Shown here piece after piece: positions 60,306 through 64,000 of a stretch of DNA of 64,000 nucleotides. Origin of the DNA: Lampris incognitus (lineage: Eukaryota > Chordata > Actinopteri > Lampriformes > Lampridae); contig NC_079213.1 in NCBI RefSeq assembly GCF_029633865.1, forward strand, positions 27,501-91,500. Direction: 5' to 3'. A model generated the notes under the pieces. It was not told where the DNA came from. It saw only the letters and a program-made list of their open reading frames with translations, and ran no database searches. The position numbers were made by a program, and so were the translations under genes. Numbering within the stretch: the stretch's first letter is position 1; the number at the start of each line of letters is the position of its first letter.

Positions 60306-61496
60306 TTAGTGTAAGGGTTTTATCAGCTCAGGCAGACAATCGCACAGAGAATACCACAGCAACAGAGACGAACTCTTCGCAGTAGCCAAGCTAACCACGG
60401 CAATGGCATTTCTGATGGATAATATTAAGCTTCTCGGAGTGAAGGTTGAATGCCCGGGCCAGCGCGTGTCACCAGAATGCCTCCGCCAGTGCTGGTTTAG
60501 AGATATCCCCAGAATTAGGGATGTGGATAGAGTTTGATGGATTAAGGATACGGTAAATTTGGATGTTTCTTCTTTACAATTCACCTCCCATCTTGATTAG
60601 TTTACCCTGCTTTAAGCTTGAAAAGTTCTTGGTGGGGTTTAGAGTAATATAAGCTTCTTCTCTTTTTTTTTGAAGTAGTCTGCTATTGCAATTTAATGTT
60701 TTTAGGGTAAGGGTTAGGACTAAGGTTTAGGTCTGGTTAAAACTGGTGGATTTCTGAATGTTCCCCCTTTTTAACCCCTCAGAATGCACTCCTTCCTCGA
60801 AGCTCCCATAAAGGATAAAAAAAAAAAAACAACAAATGTAGAATGAGCTATCTGTTAATTTTATCCAAACCTTTCACACCGAGAAGCTCTGTACTTTCCA
60901 TCAGAAACGCCACTACAGTGTTTAGCTTGGCAACCGCCAAGACAGTCTCTGTTACTATGGTATTCTTTGTGGGATTAATTCTTAGCATGAGTCAAGCTAA
61001 CCACGGCAATGGCATTTCTGATGGGAAATACTGAGTGTCTTGGAGCTTTAGGTTTGTATACAATTAACAGATGGCTCTTTCTACATTTTAAAGGGTTGGG
61101 ATAGGTTTAGTATAAGGGTTTTATCTGCACAAGCAAACAGTCTCTGTTGCTGACCAATAACCCTACACAAACCCTGACTGAAAAATGTAGAACATGATGG
61201 CTCTTTCTACATGTTTCGCTTAAGGTATGGGTTTTATCAGCTCAGGCAGACAATCGCACAGAGAATACCAGAGCAACAGAGACTAACTCTTCGCAGTAGC
61301 CAAGCTAACAAGGGCAATGGCATTTCTGATGGAAAGTACCAAGCTCCTCGGAGTGAAAGTCTTGGATAAAATTAATGGACGTTTCTTTTTATATGTTTCG
61401 CTTAGTGTAAGGGTTTTATCAGCTCAGGCAGACAATCGCAAAGAGAATACCACAGCAACAGAGAACAAGTCTTCGCAGTAGCCAGCTAATCACGGC
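60306..61496 (+). repeat. Higher-order repeat B, unit 6, truncated
   Basis: Common spacer (60445-60825) and inverted monomer (60836-60988), then about three direct monomers up to AGCCAGCTAATCACGGCAAT, where the sequence switches to the diverged block. Confidence 0.92.
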
Positions 61497-64000
61497 AATG
61501 GCATTCCTGATGGAACGTACCAAGTTTCTTGCAGTGAAAGTTTTGGATACAATTAATGAAAGGCTATTCTACATATTTCACTTATAGTAAGGGTTTTATC
61601 TATTCAGTCGGACAATCCCGCAGAAACACAATAGAAACCGAGACTAACTCTTCATGGTAGCGAAGCAAACCAAGGCAATGTCATTACTGAGGGAAGGTAC
61701 CAAGATTCTCGGAGTGAAAGTTTTGGATAAAATTACTGGACAGTTCTTTCCACATATTTCGCTTAGTGTAAGGGTTATATCAGCTTAGGCAGACAATTAC
61801 ACAGAGAACACCACAGCAACAGAGACTAACTCTTCGTAGTTGCCAAGCTCAACACAGCAATGGCATTACTGATGGAAAGTACCAAGCTTCTCAGAGTCTA
61901 AGTTTTGGATAAAATTAATGGACGGCTCTTTCTACATGTTTCGCTTAGCGTAAGGGTTTCATCAGCTCAGGCAGTCAATCGCACAGAGAATACCATAGCA
62001 ACAGACACCAACTCTTCGCAGTAGCCAAGCTAACCATGGGAATGGCATTTCAGATGGAAAGTACCAAGCTTCTCGGAGTGAAAGTTTTGGATAACATTAA
62101 TGGACAGCTCATTGTACATGTTTCGCTTAGCATTAGTGTTTTATCAGCTCAGGCAGTCAATCGCACAGAGAACACCACAGCAACAGAGACTAAATCTTCG
62201 TAGTAGCCAAGCTTACTACGGAAATGGCATTCCTGATGGGAAGCACCAAGCTTCTCGAAGTGAAAGTTTTGGATAACATTATTGGACGGCTCTTTCTTCA
62301 TGTTTCACTTATGGTAAGGGTTTTATCTGTTCAGTCGGACAATCGCGCAGAAATACAACAGCAACAGAGACTAACTCTTTGTGGTAGCCAAGCAAACCAG
62401 GACAATGGCATTACTGAAGAAAAGTACCAAGATTCTCGGAGTGAAAGCTTTGGATAAAATTACTGGACAGCTCTTTCTACATGTGTCGCATAGTATAAGG
62501 GTTTTTATCAGCTCAGGCAGACAATCGCACAGAGAACACCACAGCAACAGAGACTAACTCTTCGTAGTAGCCAAGCTAACTACAGCTATGGCATTCCTGA
62601 TGGAAAGTACCAAGCTTCTCGGAGTGAACGTTTTGTATAACATTAATGGACGGCTCTTTCTAAATGTTTCACTTACGGTAAGGGTTTTATCTGTTCAGGC
62701 GGACAAACCCACAGAAATACAACAACAACAGAGACTAACTCTCTTCGTGGTAGCCAAGCTAACCACAGCAATGGCATTTCTGATGGAAAGTACCAAGCTT
62801 TTTGGAGGGAAAGATTTGGGTAAAATTAATGCCCGGCGTTTTTACATATTTCGCTTAGTGTAAGCGTTTTATCCATTTAGGCGGACAATCCCTCAGAAAT
62901 ACAACAGCAACAGAGACCAACTCTTCGTGGTAGCCAAGCTAACCACGGCAATGGAATTTCTGAAGCAAAGAACCGAGCTTCTTGGACTGAATGTTTTGCA
63001 TAAAATTAACGGACGGCTCTTCCTACATGTTTTGGTTGGGTTAGGGCAAGTATGTTACCTGTGTAAGCAGACAATCGCAGAAATACAACAGCAACAGAGA
63101 CTAACTCTTCATTGTAGCCAAGCTAACTACGAAAATGGAATTTCTGATGGAAAGTACCAAGCTACTCGTAGTAAAAGTTTTGGATAAAATTACTGGACGG
63201 CTTTTTCTATATATTTCGCTTAGTTGTAAGGGCATTATCTGCTCAGGCAGACAATCGCACAGAGGATACCACAGCAACAGAGACCAACTCTTCGCAGTAG
63301 CGAAGCTAACCACCGCAATGGCATTTCTGAAGGAAAGAACCGACCTTCGACTGAACATTTTGGATGAAATAAACGGAGTGCTTTCTATATGTTTCGCTTA
63401 GAGTAATGGGTTTATCTGTTTAGGCGGACAATCCCTCAGAAATAGAACAGCGACAGAGACTTAACTCTTCGTGGTAGCCAAGGTAACCATGGCAATGGCA
63501 TTTTTGAAGGAAAAACCGAGCATCTTGGAGTGAAAGTTTTGGACAAAATTAACGGATGGCTCTTACATGTTTTGGTTGGGTTAGGGCAAGTGTGTTACCT
63601 GTTTAAGCAGATAATCGCACAGAGAATACCATAGCAACAGAGACTAACTCTTCATTGTAGCCAAGCTAACCACAGCAATGGCATTTATGATGGAAATTAG
63701 AGGTACTCGTAGTAAAAATTTTGAATAAAATTACTGAACGGCTCTCTCAACATATTTCAGTTAGTATAAGGGTTTTATCAGCTCAGGCAGTCAATCACAC
63801 AGAGAACACCACAGCAACAGAGACTAACTCTTTGTCGTACCCAAGCTAACGACGGCAATGGCATTCCTGATGGAAAGTACCAAGCTTCTCGGAGTGACAG
63901 TTTTGGATAACATTAATGGACGGCTCTTTCTAAATGTTTCACTTATGGTAAGGGTTTTATCTGTTCAGGCAGACAATCCCGCAGAAATACAACAGCAATA
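61497..64000 (+). repeat. Near-identical distal copy of 30600-33103
   Basis: From GCATTCCTGATGGAACGTAC onward the sequence follows 30600-33103 at a constant offset of 30,897 bp to the window end. I noticed one change (CTAAATG at 62660 for CTACATG at 31763). The join is within a monomer and in register with it. Confidence 0.95.

Noticed and set aside
41708-61496. CRISPR-like regular array
   Set aside because: Repeats are 160-182 bp, contiguous and without short unique spacers, in a eukaryotic setting. This is satellite DNA.
20871-64000. Many 60-165-codon frames in the satellite, such as those reading AMAFLMESTKLLGVKVLDKIN
   Set aside because: They are the monomer translated. Monomer lengths vary and are often not multiples of three, so the frame is lost between neighbours; both strands show such frames equally, and no family is matched. 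Repetition of identical frames follows from the HOR structure.

Overview
This is eukaryotic, non-coding, repeat-built DNA, most likely from a ray-finned fish. The evidence is vertebrate-type CCCTAA telomere repeats, Neptune-like Penelope elements (PLEs), two hAT transposase relics of kinds common in teleosts, two LINE 3' ends of fish type, and AT-rich microsatellites. I see no intact host gene, tRNA or rRNA. The fish assignment is inference from the repeat families.

Region 1 (1-6170) is a Penelope/telomere zone. A PLE on the + strand has the end of ORF1 (2-259) and an apparently uninterrupted reverse transcriptase plus GIY-YIG endonuclease ORF (226-2916). ORF2 overlaps ORF1 in the -1 frame, and an A AAT TTA slippery heptamer lies in the overlap. 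The linker between RT and endonuclease is encoded by telomere-like repeats. The 3' 900 bp is tandemly duplicated, with telomeric DNA at both joints. It is followed by a true CCCTAA tract and a train of 5'-truncated PLE 3' ends, each capped by telomere-like repeats. One of these carries a hammerhead-like fold. The orientation is what priming from a telomeric G-strand would give.

Region 2 (6170-19480) is a transposon graveyard. It holds a truncated THAP domain, a decayed minus-strand hAT transposase (7030-8318), a PLE RT relic (8700-9240), a PLE-like 5' region with an internally repeated ORF (9300-10233), a decayed plus-strand hAT element with recognisable ends (about 10688-13340), a second Neptune relic with ORF1 and the start of ORF2 (14573-15960), a minus-strand L2-like LINE end and a plus-strand LINE end (18010-19150), and several simple repeats. 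The stretch 16150-18010 holds nothing I recognise.

Region 3 (19480-64000) is satellite DNA. After a roughly 43-bp minisatellite comes a roughly 43-kb array of 160-182-bp monomers. Most monomers contain AAGCTT and a TTCGNNNTAGCCAAG block. The array is interrupted about every 2-5 kb by a 370-600-bp spacer and by inverted monomers. From 20 to 40 kb the monomers are diverged. From 41 to 61.5 kb they form near-identical higher-order repeats: about 1.79 kb three times over, then 2.5-2.7 kb units, with a 5.19-kb superperiod across part of the block. From 61497 to the end the sequence repeats 30600-33103 at a constant offset of 30,897 bp. The monomer size, the homogenised block beside diverged monomers, and the closeness to telomeric repeats make a candidate (peri)centromeric or subtelomeric satellite of a chromosome with a terminal centromere. 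No function is shown by the sequence alone.
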